Shown here: one piece after another, positions 46,439 to 57,485 of the stretch
How the letters are laid out: the number at the start of each line of letters is the position of its first letter
How positions within the stretch are numbered: position 1 is the stretch's first letter
Assembly (NCBI GenBank): GCA_019022495.1
Contig: JAFEKR010000024.1
Coordinates: 124,001 to 188,000 of the forward strand
Source: Epichloe hybrida
Taxonomy: Eukaryota; Ascomycota; Sordariomycetes; Hypocreales; Clavicipitaceae
Direction of reading: 5' to 3'
DNA: 64,000 nt
Notes under the pieces: generated by a model
The model's input: the letters and a program-made list of their open reading frames with translations, nothing else
What the model was told of the DNA's origin: nothing
The model's database searches: none
Position numbers and translations under genes: made by a program

Positions 46439-47094
46439 ACTAGGTGTTTAGGAGAAATGGTCTTGTTCATGTATAGGGCTTGCAATAGAGTGTGTTTTGT
46501 TGAACAGGGGAGTGTTTGCTACATTAATATTATTTACACTCCAGGACCCATCGTAGTCCAAGTCTTGTGCCTTCCAAAACGGATTAAATCCAACTTTGTG
46601 CAAGACTGTAGTAAGTCGTGTGTGATCGCCTCGAGTGGGTCTAGACCCTACGGAGTGCCTACATGTATGTCAGACACTCTTTTTATCGTGCGTGGGGCAC
46701 GTGACGTCGGGAAAAGAGATGTCCCCTCACAGAATGATCAATGAAGAGAAAAGGATGGCCTCATATTCATGGAAGGATAAAGGCTTTTTTTTTTAAAGAG
46801 AGAGCAGCCAAGTAAATCTATAAAAAAGGAGCTTCTCTCTATAAGAAAGGATCCTTTATCCTTCCATTTGTATGAGGCGTATCGCGATTTGGCTACGTGC
46901 ATCTCCAGCTTCCTCCATACGGTTATGCGCGCAACATAACTCGTCATAGACGATTATCCGCCATCGGGCAACACTTTTTCCCTTCCAACCCCCCCCCTTC
47001 CTCCAAAAACACCAACACCCCCGTAATCACCATCTTCTCACTCCAAACGAGACCCGCCTCTCTCTCATTTCGCCATCCGCCACGCCTCACGACC
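46439..47094. other. Intergenic region, bna6 promoter
   Basis: Holds the 3' end of the fusion gene and the upstream region of the NAD-synthesis gene. A foldback element at 46758-46878 is listed separately. The last 130 bp before the start codon are pyrimidine-rich, with a C9 run near 46990, as is usual for fungal 5' UTRs. Confidence 0.5.
46758..46878. repeat. 121-bp foldback (MITE-like) element
   Basis: Left arm 46758-46783 (GCCTCATATTCATGGAAGG..) and right arm 46853-46878 are inverted copies, with about 22 of 26 bases paired. The similarity continues imperfectly inward (AAAGAGAGAGC against AGAGAGAAGC). The loop side contains a run of T. No target duplication is certain, so it may be a small MITE or an isolated inverted repeat. 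It lies 217 bp upstream of the bna6 start codon. Confidence 0.7.
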
Positions 47095-48121
47095 ATGTCC
47101 CTCGGCAACCTATCCGACCTCCTCCCGCCAACGTACAAGGCCCAAATCACAGCCTGGCTCGCCGAAGACACGCCCTCCTTTGACTACGCCGGCTTCGTGG
47201 TGGGCACGTCGCCGCGCACCGCCACCCTCTGGGCCAAGTCCCCCGGCCTCCTCGCCGGCAGGCCCTTCTTCGACGAGGTCTTTCGCCAGACGGGCTGCAC
47301 CGTAGAGTGGCACGTGGCCGAGGGCTCGGCGCTCGCGCCGTCGAGCGGGACCTCGGGCCCGGGCCCGGACTCTGACCCCATCAAGATCAGATGCGCCACG
47401 GTCAAGGGCCCCGTCCGAGGAATCCTGCTCGGCGAGAGGGTGGCCCTGAACATGCTCGCGCGGTGCTCGGGCGTGGCCACCAAGTCCGGGGAGCTGGTGC
47501 GGCTCGTCCGGCGGGCCGGCTACGCGGGTCTCCTGGCGGGCACGCGCAAGACGACGCCCGGCTTCAGGCTCGTCGAGAAGTACGGCATGCTGGTGGGCGG
47601 CGCCGACGCGCACAGGATGGACCTGAGCTCCATGGTCATGCTCAAGGACAATCACGTCTGGAGCAGGGGGAGCATCGCCGACGCCGTGGGGGCGGCCAAG
47701 GCCGTGGCCGGCTTCAGCATCAAGGTCGAGGTCGAGGTTCAGAGCGAGGCCGAGGCCGACGAGGCCATTGCCGCGGGGGCCGATGTCGTCATGCTGGATA
47801 ACTTCACCGGCGAGGGCGTCGGGGTTGCCGCGAGGGCGTTGAAGCAGAGGTGGACGGGGAAGAGGGAGTTTCTCTTGGAGGTCTCGGGGGGGTTGAGGGC
47901 CGATAACGTGGAGTCGTATGTTTGCAACGGTAAGTTAAGTTACTGCTCTGCGACGGTGGGCTCTGATCCATCACTTGGAGATTTGATCATGGTGGTGTTT
48001 TTTTTTTTTTTTTTTTTTTGCTAACCATGCCATTGCATCAACAGATGTGGACATCATCTCGACGAGCTCTATTCATCAGGGTGTTCCGCACGTCGACTTT
48101 TCGCTCAAGATCGACCATTGA
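47095..48121 (+). CDS. bna6: Nicotinate-nucleotide pyrophosphorylase (quinolinate phosphoribosyltransferase)
   Basis: Converts quinolinate and PRPP to nicotinate mononucleotide, pyrophosphate and CO2, the step feeding the kynurenine branch into NAD. Exon 1 is 47095-47929 and exon 2 is 48045-48121, giving 303 residues. The intron (47930-48044) has GTAAGT, a CTAAC branch site at 48021 and CAG. Joining in phase yields the terminal VDIISTSSIHQGVPHVDFSLK, the standard family ending. Diagnostic motifs are RCATVKGPVRG (99-109), GTRKTTPGFR (149-158), GGADAHRMDLSSMVMLKDNH (168-187) and EVEVQSEAEADEA. ATG 47095 was chosen over the longer frame because MSLGNLSDLLPPTY matches the family N-terminus. The intron carries a 19-bp T run just before the branch site. 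Length is normal (about 290-300). Confidence 0.96.
48001..48019 (+). repeat. T19 homopolymer in the bna6 intron
   Basis: The T run directly precedes the branch site CTAAC and acts as an extreme polypyrimidine tract. Its length is likely to vary and to be error-prone in sequencing. Confidence 0.85.
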
Positions 48122-48345
48122 TCTCTTCACTCCCAACATTGTAGACTGCGAGGATGGGACGATTGAGACAAGAAAGTATATTTATTTACACACAACGTAT
48201 AGATGCTCGTACGTACACATTGATTGTTGTTGGAACTTCGAGGCAGCATACACCCAAATGCGCTCGTGCAAATTCTTGTCATCCATCACATTTCAACCAC
48301 TTCCATGCCAGGACGTCTCCGTAACACGTCTCCCCCAAAATTCTT

Positions 48346-50724
48346 TCACGCAGCTTGAGCGCCGGCGGTCTGGGAAGCAATGCCATTGTTCGTCCCTTGG
48401 CCATGAACAGCGCCGTCCTTTTGCACAGAGCTGCACGAGTCGTCGTTGCCAGAGCCGTTGGAACCGCAACAACGCACCAGAACACTGGTCTCGTTCTTCT
48501 TACATGGGACATCGAGCGAGGGGTTGGCCTCGAAAAAGTCGGCCGGGCGGAGGTGAATTTGATACATCTCCATTGGCCTTTTTTTTTTTCGCTAGAGCAT
48601 TAGCACACACGTCATGTTCGAGGTGGAATCTGTGATTGCCTGGACTCGGAACTCACATGACCGGCCAGTCCTCCACACGAGGATTATGCGTGAAGCCATA
48701 GACAGGCCATAGAACAGGAGAGCTCTTGGTGCCGTGGCTTGCATGACCATTGACTCCGTTTGAGCCATCGGTGCCTTCGGTCGGCGTCTTGGTCGGCGTG
48801 CCGTCTTCCGTGAACCAGTCGCCTCGTCGCACCATATCACCAACACCCCCAGCCTCCATTCGGCTCTGGTTGGTGAATTCGCCCGCTACCCAGAACTCAT
48901 CATCTCTGTACCCAGTGACCCAGGCATTGTGCCGAGCAAACAGGGCACGCTGCGAGTGAATGCTCTCCTCGTCAGCCAGAATCATCTGCGTGGGAGGGGC
49001 CACCACCTTGTAGGCAAGATTCTTGCCCGAGATTGAGTTCTTCTTGTTGGGATTCTCCAGCTTGATGGTTCGGTTCAGCCGAGGCTCAGCATCGATATAG
49101 CTCGCCTTGTTGACAACTCGGCGCCTCACCTCGTAAAAGTTGCCGTGCGGGTTGGTCTCGGGGTTCATCTTGACGCCGTGGCTCTCCTCGACAACGACCC
49201 TGTTGTCGCGATACGAGTCAATGGCGGGATCGATTCTGGCGGCGAAGATGTGCTGGTGGTTCTGCGCAAGAATGCCAGGCGACACCAGGTTGCCATACTT
49301 GCTTGTCTTGCCGTCGTCAATGGCAACAACACTGACCATGCCAGTAGCGCGAGTTTCAAGGGTAACTCCTCCAGCCAAATCGAGCTTAAAGGCAAATATG
49401 TATTCATAATTCGCCAAGGTGCAGATGAACTGCACAACAAACTCTCGTGACCGGACGACAATGGCGTTCTTGCTTCTGAAGTTTGTGTGCTTCCACAGGA
49501 TGCCACCGTCCTGTTCGTGTAGACAAACGACCGACCTGGCGGGCGTTGGAGACCCGTCTGGTCCTGCGAGAAGAGCATCAAAGTAGTGAATGGCTCCGAG
49601 GCAGTCGCACCCCAGTGTCAGATTGTTGGCCGCGCGTCCGACGCCAAAATCGCCAAAATCGAATGCCTGCTTGCGATGGAAAGGTGGTCGTGGATCACCG
49701 TAAGGCACTGTCAGCTCCGAGAAGCTGAGACGGTAGAAGACGGGCCGGTTCTGGTAGCAAACATCATGGAGAACTGCCCCTTCACGAGGAGTGAAACCAA
49801 GTCGGAATCTCCATTTCTGCCACTCGACGAGTCCATCTGGCTGGACCGTGAATGAAGGACCCTCGGGCTGAACGACATTCAAGGGTTTCAAATCATCTCT
49901 CACAGGCTGCTCGAGAAGCTCAGGGACCCATTCGGCTGGCTTTGAATTCTGGAACAGCTTTTTCGGCTCGTCGCCTCGAGGAGCAGGCTCGACACCATCA
50001 TCCGATCCTCCAGTGGCCAACCGATCGACGCGGACAACCTTCTTGGCCACCCAGTCGACGACGGGGATTATGGGAATCGGATAGCCGTAGTGGTTGGTAT
50101 CAGGGTGCTTCTTCCTGGCGTCACGAGCAAACACCAAACCTTGCATGTATCTCGGGTCGTCCTCATTGTCTGATCCGCCGTACGGCCAAGGGTCAATGGT
50201 GAGTTCGAATCCTTCTGGCAGAGCGAATTCCGACATGGCCTCTTTGAAAAGGTCTGATGAGACACAGCAGTCCAAGAACTGGGAGAAGTCGTCCCTGCGA
50301 GGTATATCAGCATTGATATTCCATGTCCATGTCTTGACATATCCACGAAACAGAATATAATGGGTTTTGCAAGTGAGACTCACTCTGTGTAGTACGGGAA
50401 ATAATGGGCAGAGGCAGTGTCACTACTGACAAGCTTGCTGGCATCCAGATCAACGACACATCTGACATTCTCGTGCCTCTCTGCCTTGATAATGCCATAT
50501 TCAACGCGAGCATGACGGCCAGGGCGCGGCGTCTCTGCCGTCAAGGTGCCAGCATGTTCAGCTTCAAGATACGGAATGAGTGACTCTTTGCTGGGCTCTT
50601 GAAGGGAAATCTGCCGGAAATAGACGGGCTGTGAGCTTCCGTACAGCTTTACGATGATGTCCCGAGCCTTGGTGAACTCTTGGACGGATAACTGGGTAAG
50701 AGGATGGGGTCGACCAGCAGTCAT
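48346..50724 (-). CDS. Copper-containing primary amine oxidase
   Basis: Oxidises primary amines to aldehyde, ammonia and hydrogen peroxide using copper and topaquinone. Three exons: 50724-50384, 50294-48657 and 48577-48346, giving 736 residues. Introns are GTGAGT..CAG (89 bp) and GTGAGT..AAG (79 bp, with a GCTAAT branch). The joins restore YFPYYTEDDF and EDWPVMPMEMYQIHLRP, both as expected for the family. Topaquinone precursor Tyr410 lies in ANYEY, catalytic base Asp326 in FDFGDFG exactly 84 residues earlier, copper ligands His460 and His462 in HQHIF, and the third near His650 in FTHNPRVEDWP. A Thr/Gly/Ser-rich loop (about 610-640) interrupts the last domain. No signal peptide or C-terminal SKL is seen, so location is unclear. 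A CCAACCA-repeat tract lies just upstream. Confidence 0.95.
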
Positions 50725-50740
50725 TGTGGAGGTTGAGTCC

Positions 50741-50837
50741 GGGGGGGGGCTGTCCTGTGGTGGTTGGTGGTTGGTGGTTGGTGGTTGGTGGTTGGTGGTT
50801 GGTGGTTGGTGGTTGGTGGTTGGTGGTTGGTGGTTGG
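50741..50837. repeat. G9 run plus eleven tandem TGGTTGG heptamers upstream of the amine oxidase
   Basis: G9 at 50741-50749 is followed by exactly eleven copies of TGGTTGG at 50761-50837. The + strand is a strong candidate for two-tetrad G-quadruplexes. In the minus-strand transcript it would read CCAACCA repeats in the 5' UTR or promoter, ending 37 bp before the start codon. Confidence 0.9.
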
Positions 50838-52808
50838 AGAAAGGTATTTGGGGGATTCTCGACTTCCAGAAGCTTCAGTTTTCAGTCTGGAGCATGGATA
50901 GCTTTCCCAGTTCTATCTGTTACAAGCATCCGAGGAGAAGGCAGAACCGATTGTGGGAAGGAGCCAAGGCATCTTAAGTAGGTGGGGTTGGTTGTACAAC
51001 AAAGCTCGAAGCGCGGGGACGGAACGGAACGGAGCACCAGACAGAATATATTGTCGACATTGTCAAGGGAAGGCGCGCTCGTCGTGGAGCCTTGCATGTG
51101 TGCAAAGAACGACGGCTTTGGTCGACCAGGCCGACGTTCCGATACAGCTCTTGCATTTACTATCTCTTGGAGAGCGATTGTTCTAGGTCAAGAGTCGAGA
51201 GCTGGGTTTCCAGCGGTTTCCAGCGTTGCCTCCCGTCGCCCGGCGGGCGTCTCGGGAACTTAGCGGGTTTAACACTTTCCCCCGCCGTTATCAGTGATCA
51301 GCGTGATGGGACAAGAAATCGCCCTCGCCGCGGGTACGTGAAGACTTCAGCACTTATCAACTGGAGGTCCGCTGCCGCACGACATCAGTGTGATAGGACA
51401 AGAAGTACGGACACCTAAACACGCATACATATGCTGTATTAAGTCCTTATCAGGATACACACTAAAAACGGGTAGGTGGACTGTCTATCCCGATTAGGAC
51501 TAACGGCATATGCGTGTTCAATTTTGTGTCTACATACATGTAGAGGTCCAAGTGCTGCGCTTCCAAGTCTAACCTCGTCTAATTAGTAATACTAGGCGGT
51601 CGGAGAATGTGAGGTCAGACACGCCACACGCTAGTATGTATTTGTGCGCGCGTGCACGAGTATCCTTTTTTCTTCTTGTTTTTTTTTTTTTTTTTGCAGA
51701 TTGCGGGACCAGTCCATTGGTAAGACAGCGTTCCTGGCTGTTCCATTCATGCAAATGTTTCAAAGTTGCACATTCTTGCTGTTGGCGCGCACGGCGAATA
51801 CATAATGTACTCATGCACTATTGATCGGGCTATTTAATGTGCAGATGTCAACGCTGCAGCCAGCCACACCCATGAACGCACGCAGCCTGAGGCAGGCACG
51901 ACTTCACCCCGGCCAAGCTTGCCCGAGTACCGAGTACATGATCTGATCCGTACTCTTTGCTCGGTGCCGGCGATCCGTCATGGAATTGTCCTGCTACACT
52001 GTACATCCTCCAGCCCTCATCATTACTCCATCACTCTCCGGCCGCTCGCTCGTCCTAAATTCTTGTGCTCCCCTTTGTCGCAGATGCCGGTTCTCGTCTG
52101 ACCTATACCTTGACCGCTGTTGTATATCCTCTATCTACTGTGTCTCCCCAGATGCCACCCATACCTGTTCCTATACTATCACCCATCGTTTCGTCTTGAA
52201 TTCGTCACACGACCATCTCCGACCACGACGCTCGTTCAGGCCATCAAAGTTCAATCCGCATCAGCCGTATTTATGCCACCACTTCTAGTATCGCGACCAG
52301 TTTAGTTCCTGTCGATGACAATACGAGCACCAACCTGGTTCGATTCGATTGACGCCATCGTCATCCACACCACCATTCACCTTCTTGACTGGGGCATGCC
52401 ATCTCCACCTGCAGGTCTGCCTCGCTGCTTGGGAAGTGACCAAAGTTCTGTGCTCTACGATTCGACGTGACAAATAGTTGGCCAGCTTGTTACTCTTCGA
52501 CCCGTCAGGAATTAGACATTCATTCGAGTGCAACACAGGTGGTCGGACACCTCAGGTCAGCGATGTTGATTTTTTTTGTAACATTTTCCCCACGATTCTA
52601 TTGTTCTGACGCAATTTTGTTGTCTCTACTATCCAGTGGGCCACGAAGCTCCTACTGAGGTCAAGGGCCAACAGGCCAAGAAAAAAAGTGACGTCCCCTT
52701 TTCACTTACTTCAGATCCGAAACGACCTCCTATCTTGACCTGCATCGTGTCAACAGTCGACAACGCCGAATCGCCGACGAGCTGCATCGCACTGCTGTGC
52801 CTGCCAAG
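50838..52808. other. Divergent intergenic region between amine oxidase and OCH1-like gene
   Basis: About 2 kb with no supported gene; open frames are short and lack protein character. It contains a 101-bp hairpin at 51418-51518 (listed separately) and a T17 run near 51679-51695. The region upstream of the OCH1-like start is pyrimidine-rich, and 5' UTR introns cannot be excluded. Confidence 0.45.
51418..51518. repeat. 101-bp hairpin / foldback element
   Basis: Left arm 51418-51457 and right arm 51486-51518 are inverted copies. Their outer ends, AACACGCATA and its complement, and inner ends, AGTCCTTATCAGGATA against AGTCCTAATCGGGATA, pair well. The left arm has about 7 extra bases. The loop is 28 bases. 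No target duplication is evident. Confidence 0.75.
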
Positions 52809-53977
52809 ATGCTCAATTCGCGCCGCGCTTTGGCTGCGGCCGCCTTCACAATCACAGTCTTCTTCATTGTCATCCATTCGCATGGATCATCGAGCAAGCA
52901 TGTGGCGCGCGCGCAAGCTGCCAACAAGAAGATGTCGACCAACACAGAATCCGCCGGCAGCAAACGAGCTGCCCCCCAAAAACCCATGATTGACATGTCG
53001 CATATGTCGACATATGACAAGCTCGCCTACGCTTATCCATACGATATCGAATCAAAATTCCCTGCCTACATCTGGCAAACCTGGAAGAAGACGCCAGCAG
53101 AAGGCGACTTTGAGTTCCGCGATCAAGAGGCATCTTGGTCTCTTCAGCACCCTGGTTTCGTCCACGAAGTCATCACGGACGATGTCGCCGTCAGCATGCT
53201 CAATCTTTTCTATGCCTCCGTACCCGAGGTAATGGAGGCATACCACTCATTGCCTCTTCCCGTCCTGAAAGCCGACTTATTTCGCTACCTGATACTTTAT
53301 GCCCGGGGGGGTATCTACTCCGATATCGATACATATGTGATCAAGAGTGCCTTGGAATGGGTGCCCTCCCATATTCCCCGGCAGACAATCGGCCTCGTGA
53401 TTGGCATCGAGGCGGACCCCGATCGCCCCGACTGGGCGGACTGGTATAGTCGTCGAATCCAGTTTTGCCAATGGACCATCCAGAGCAAGCCCGGCCATCC
53501 CGTTCTGCGCGAAATCATTACGAGGATCACCAATGCGACTCTGGCGATGAAGAATCAAGGCAAGCTATCGTCCTTTGACGGGAAAAACGTGGTCGATCTG
53601 ACGGGCCCTGCGGCGTGGACAGATACCGTCATGGACTATTTCAACGATGCACGATACTTTGATATGAAGACGAGTCAGGGCAAGATAGATTGGCACAACT
53701 TTACGGGCACCGAAACGAGTAAGCGGGTAGGCGATGTGATTGTGCTGCCCATCACGAGCTTTTCTCCTGGCGTTGAGCAGATGGGATCCAAGGACTACGA
53801 CGACCCCATGGCATTTGTTAAGCATGATTTTGAGGGTATGAAGCCTCTTTCTTTTTGTTGCCCTGGATAATTTCCGTTTTTGTAGAGAAGATCAAATCCG
53901 CTAACATGATATTAGGCACGTGGAAACCAGAAAGCGAACGACATATTGGCGAGCAAAAAGAGGAACAACAAGCTTAA
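52809..53977 (+). CDS. OCH1-like alpha-1,6-mannosyltransferase (GT32)
   Basis: A Golgi type II membrane enzyme that, in this family, adds an alpha-1,6-mannose to N-glycan cores. Exon 1 is 52809-53835 and exon 2 is 53916-53977, giving 362 residues. The intron (80 bp, GTATGA..TAG, CTAAC branch at 53901) joins FEG to TWKPESERHIG, the usual GT32 ending. A membrane anchor spans residues 7-22, followed by a Ser/Ala/Lys-rich stem to about 65. The GT32 domain includes IWQTWK (88-93), LKADLFRYLILYARGGIY (153-170) and the metal-binding DxD as SDID (171-174). The upstream GTG codon at 52797 is unlikely to be used; ATG 52809 starts just before the anchor. Filamentous fungi carry several OCH1-like paralogues, so equivalence to yeast OCH1 is not certain. 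Confidence 0.92.
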
Positions 53978-54815
53978 CCTCAACAAGAACTGGTCAAATG
54001 ACGAAGCCTCTTTGTGTTACAAGCCGGGCGACAACTTTTAGCTTTTGCGTTGAGCAGCCCTTTCCGTTCCGGTACGGCCTCGTGTGTTTGTACCATCGTC
54101 TCTCTCCCGAGAAGCGGCACGACGTTGATGAGTAGGGCCTACCGCTGCATCTCGCCGCCCGGGAGCTTGTCACACGTTCTCATGCAAGGTCAACCCGCTG
54201 CTTCCTGCACTACACTTTTCATCAGCAGCTTTTCTTCTCGTTCTTTTTTCCCCCCTTTTTTCGCAATGCATCACACTGGGATGTTGCATTCCATGCGCTG
54301 GGTCTCATCACGAGTTTTTTTTTTTTTTTTTTTTTTTAAAAAAAAAGGCGCTCAAGGTTTTTCTCATCCCGGGTGCCTGGTGCTGGTTTCTGAGCGTCGG
54401 GTGCTCTCAATAGACTATATGTTGGACGGAAATCTTTTCGGGTTTTTGAGACGTTGGAGGCTGACGAGGGCCAAGTTTGTAGATGGATGATGGGTACAGG
54501 TACGTACGTGCCTGGGTATCTAAGGACCTAGATGGAATGGCAATGGCATGCCCGGCCCAAGAAAAGCCCTGGGCTGGGTGAATATATTTGGGATTGACGC
54601 TCAGCTTTTTGTTTGCCGTTTGCATGAAGCAGGTTACAGTTGATGTGTACTCCGCACGGAGTAATCCGCACGGACTGATGCGTACATTTGTGGAGAGACT
54701 CGACAGGATCCCAGCCGGTGCGGGAAGGCCGGCTTGTTCATGTTGATGTGTGAGCTGTTCGGGCATTCGTTTCTTTCTCATCCTACTCTGTCCTCAGTTC
54801 CTTACGGCTGGTGAA
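53978..54815. other. Intergenic region, acyl-CoA ligase promoter
   Basis: No supported gene. A T run of about 23 bases followed by ten A lies at 54315-54347. Two CCG-N2-CGG sites stand at 54652-54659 and 54666-54673, listed separately. Confidence 0.45.
54648..54674. promoter_or_regulatory. Paired CCG-N2-CGG sites (candidate Zn2Cys6 regulator sites)
   Basis: The 16-bp near-palindrome TACTCCGCACGGAGTA (54648-54663) is followed at once by TCCGCACGGA. This gives two CCGCACGG cores 14 bp apart, about 140-165 bp upstream of the acyl-CoA ligase start. CGG triplets in inverted or everted pairs are the usual targets of fungal Zn2Cys6 factors. Function is inferred only. Confidence 0.4.
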
Positions 54816-56849
54816 ATGAGGGGTCTCGCGCACCTCTCAAGAAGATCATGCGCCGCTGCCGTGACGTCTGCCGTGACGTCTGCCGTGACGTCTGCCGTGA
54901 CGTCTGCCGCGACGTCGTCTGCCGCGACGTCGTCTGCCTCCTCGAGGAGCAGGAGGATGCTCTCCACCGAAGGATTGAGCTTTCGAACGGGACCGACTGA
55001 GGTACGATGCTTTGCGATTCTGAACATGGCTTTTGCGCCACGAGGAACGCTCACCAACAAGAATCTACACCCCCCGTAGCCCCCATTGTACAGCGGTACG
55101 ATTCCCGAACATTTCGCCCGCGTCGTTTCCCAGCACGGCGACCGCCCAGCCGTCATCGCGCGCTCCCCCAGCCCCGGCTCGTTCGAAACAATCCTCACGT
55201 ACTACATGCTCGACATCCTCTCGAACCGACTCGCCTCGTCCCTCGCCAGCCTGGGCGTCAAAAAGGGCGACCGCATCGCCATCTCCCAGGGCAACACGCC
55301 CGAGTTCGCGGCCCTCACGTACGCTTGCTACAAGCTCGGCGCCATCCTCGTGCCCCTCAACCCGAGCTTCAACGCACAGCAGGTCGAGGCCGCGCTGCGA
55401 CATCTCGCCGTCGAGGTGCTCATCATGGGAGCCGTCACCGACCTCGCGTACAAGCCGGGCCAGGGCCGCAGCAACGAGAAGCTGCTGACGAGAGTGGCGG
55501 GCGATCTGAGAGGGGCCGGGACGCAGATCCAGAGCGAGGGGGTCCCGACGCTGAAGAGAGTCATCGTGGTAGACAACCGCGTGGGCCACAAGCATGTGCG
55601 GTTCGACCTGGGAGACTGCCGAGCCATCACTCCGTACAGAAGGCTGCTGGACGGCTCGGAGCGCAGCATCACGCCAAGCCAGCGGCTCGACGCCCACGAC
55701 ACCATCAACATACAGTTCACGTCGGGCACGACATCAGCACCCAAGGCGGCCATGCTCTCGCACCACTCCATCCTCAACAACGGCATCCTCATCGCCAACA
55801 GGATGGGGCTCGACCCCTCGGACAAGATTGTCGTGCCGCCCCCTCTGTTCCACTGCTTCGGCTGCATACTGGGCTACATGGCCACCGCGACGACGGGCGC
55901 CGCCATCCTCTTCCCGAGCCCGGCCTTTGACCCCGTCGCGACGCTCAAAATGTGCGTCGACCACGACGCGACCGGCCTGCACGGCGTGTGCACCATGCTC
56001 ATCGCCGTCCTCGAGGCCCTCGACAAGCGGGACTCGGTCGTTCGCCCGCCCACCCACCTGCGCAAGGGCATCGTCGCGGGCTCCTCGGTCCCCGAGGCCC
56101 TCATGAAGACCATCTACAAGCGCCTCGGCCTCCAAGACCTCGTCATCTGCTACGGCATGACCGAGACCAGCCCCGTCAGCTGCATGACGTCTCCCTCGGA
56201 CCCGTTCGACAAGCGCTGCGCCTCGGTCGGCACCCCCATGCCCCATACCAGCATCAAGATCGTCGACCCGTCCGACCGCTCCGTCATCCGACCGCTCAAC
56301 ACCCGCGGCGAGCTGGCCGCAGCAGGGTACGCCGTCATGAAGGGCTACTTTGACGACGCCGCCGCAACGGCAGAGGTGCGCGTCTCGGAACCAAACACGG
56401 ACGGGTCCCCCGGCCACACGACGTGGATGTACTCTGGCGACGAGGCGGAAATGGACAAGGACGGCTTCGTCACCGTGACGGGCCGCATAAAGGACCTGAT
56501 CATCCGGGGGGGCGAGAACATCCACCCTCTCGAAGTAGAAAACTGCCTGTTCCAGCTCCGTGGCGTAAAGGAGGTGAGCGTGGTGGGCGTTCCCGACGAG
56601 AGACTGGGGGAGAGCGTGGCCGCGTTTGTGATTGCCCATCGGGACTGGACCACGCGCCCGGATGGCGAGCATGGGGGAGACAAGATCTTGACCGCGAACA
56701 AGGTCCGCGAATGGGTCAAGACGAATCTATCGCCTCATTTGGCTCCAAAGCACGTCTTTTGGGTGACCGAGTATCCCAAGACGGCGAGTGGCAAGATTCA
56801 GAAATTCAAGTTGAGGGATATGGCGCTGGATTTGTTGAAGCAGAATTAG
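54816..56849 (+). CDS. AMP-binding acyl-CoA ligase, probably mitochondrial (ACSF2/FadD-like)
   Basis: Activates a medium- or long-chain carboxylic acid to its CoA thioester through an acyl-adenylate. Exon 1 is 54816-55001 and exon 2 is 55080-56849, giving 651 residues. The 78-bp intron (GTACGA..TAG) sits in phase 0 between GPTE and PPLYSGTIPEHF. The N-terminus is Arg/Ser/Ala-rich without acidic residues up to LSTEGLSF, typical of a mitochondrial presequence. It contains four exact 12-bp repeats encoding AVTS and two 15-bp repeats encoding AATSS. Adenylation motifs are FTSGTTSAPKA (about 275-285), YGMTETSPVS, YSGDEAEMDKDGF, GRIKDLIIRGGENIHP, and the C-terminal lysine in KTASGKIQK. Its nearest relatives are ACSF2-type enzymes. 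The substrate is unknown. GC content is high in exon 2. Confidence 0.93.
54857..54934 (+). repeat. In-frame minisatellite in the presequence of the acyl-CoA ligase
   Basis: Four copies of GCCGTGACGTCT (54857-54904) are followed by two copies of GCCGCGACGTCGTCT (54905-54934). Repeat units are multiples of three, so length changes keep the frame and only alter the presequence length. Confidence 0.92.
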
Positions 56850-57485
56850 TTTTGATTGCATCCCTCTTTATATATATACATACATACACATGTATATATA
56901 TATATATTTATGAATCATGGTATGGAGTCCCGTTACCAAAGTCGTAGGTAGATTGGAAGCCCAACCCGCAGTTCGCAAGTCATCTGGACAGCACACAATT
57001 GACTCGGTCACCCCATCCACGTCAGTCAGTGTCTTCATATGAGCTGTTCTCAGCTAATGCAATCGGTATTCTAGGACTCCCCGCCGCCTCCCATGCTCTG
57101 GGGGGGGGAAAAAAACCCCTCAACAATTTTGCATCCCCCTTTTTGTTTTCCTCTGCACATTTTGCATTCGCCAGACTTTCTTTCCGCAGAATTTCATCAA
57201 TGACCCTTGCTCGTCCCGTGGGACAAATAGCAAAATCAAATCGTGGCTGTGCCTGTTCCCAGTTTCCGTGACATCGGTAGGTCCGCCGTAACAATGAATA
57301 ATAAAAAGTCCTAACGAGCACCAATAGATAACAGAATAGCAAAATACCAAGTACCAAAGCAACCTTCAGTAACAGCCTTGTGAGCGTGGTTTGGAAGGGT
57401 CCAGGAGCATCGAGACACTGCATGTCAGCGAGTTGTCAAGAGATGGACCGCTCCGACGCCTTTGAATCTCACTTTTTCTGGTTCC
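56850..57485. other. Convergent intergenic region between acyl-CoA ligase and ceramide synthase
   Basis: Contains the 3' ends of both genes. A TA/TACA microsatellite lies at about 56869-56909 and a G9A7C4 block at about 57101-57120. An open minus-strand frame at 57022-57423 (133 codons, one hydrophobic stretch) lies in the 3' flank of the ceramide synthase and is not supported as a gene. Confidence 0.45.

Noticed and set aside
48018..48635. A 205-codon + frame over the bna6 3' end and amine oxidase C-terminus
   Set aside because: It starts inside the bna6 intron and runs antisense to the last exon of the amine oxidase.
52340..52370. GGTTCGATTC as a tRNA B-box
   Set aside because: No A-box, anticodon stem or acceptor stem can be paired around it.
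57022..57423. A 133-codon minus-strand frame with a hydrophobic stretch
   Set aside because: It lies directly in the 3' flank of the ceramide synthase; no family similarity is recognisable and the composition is UTR-like.
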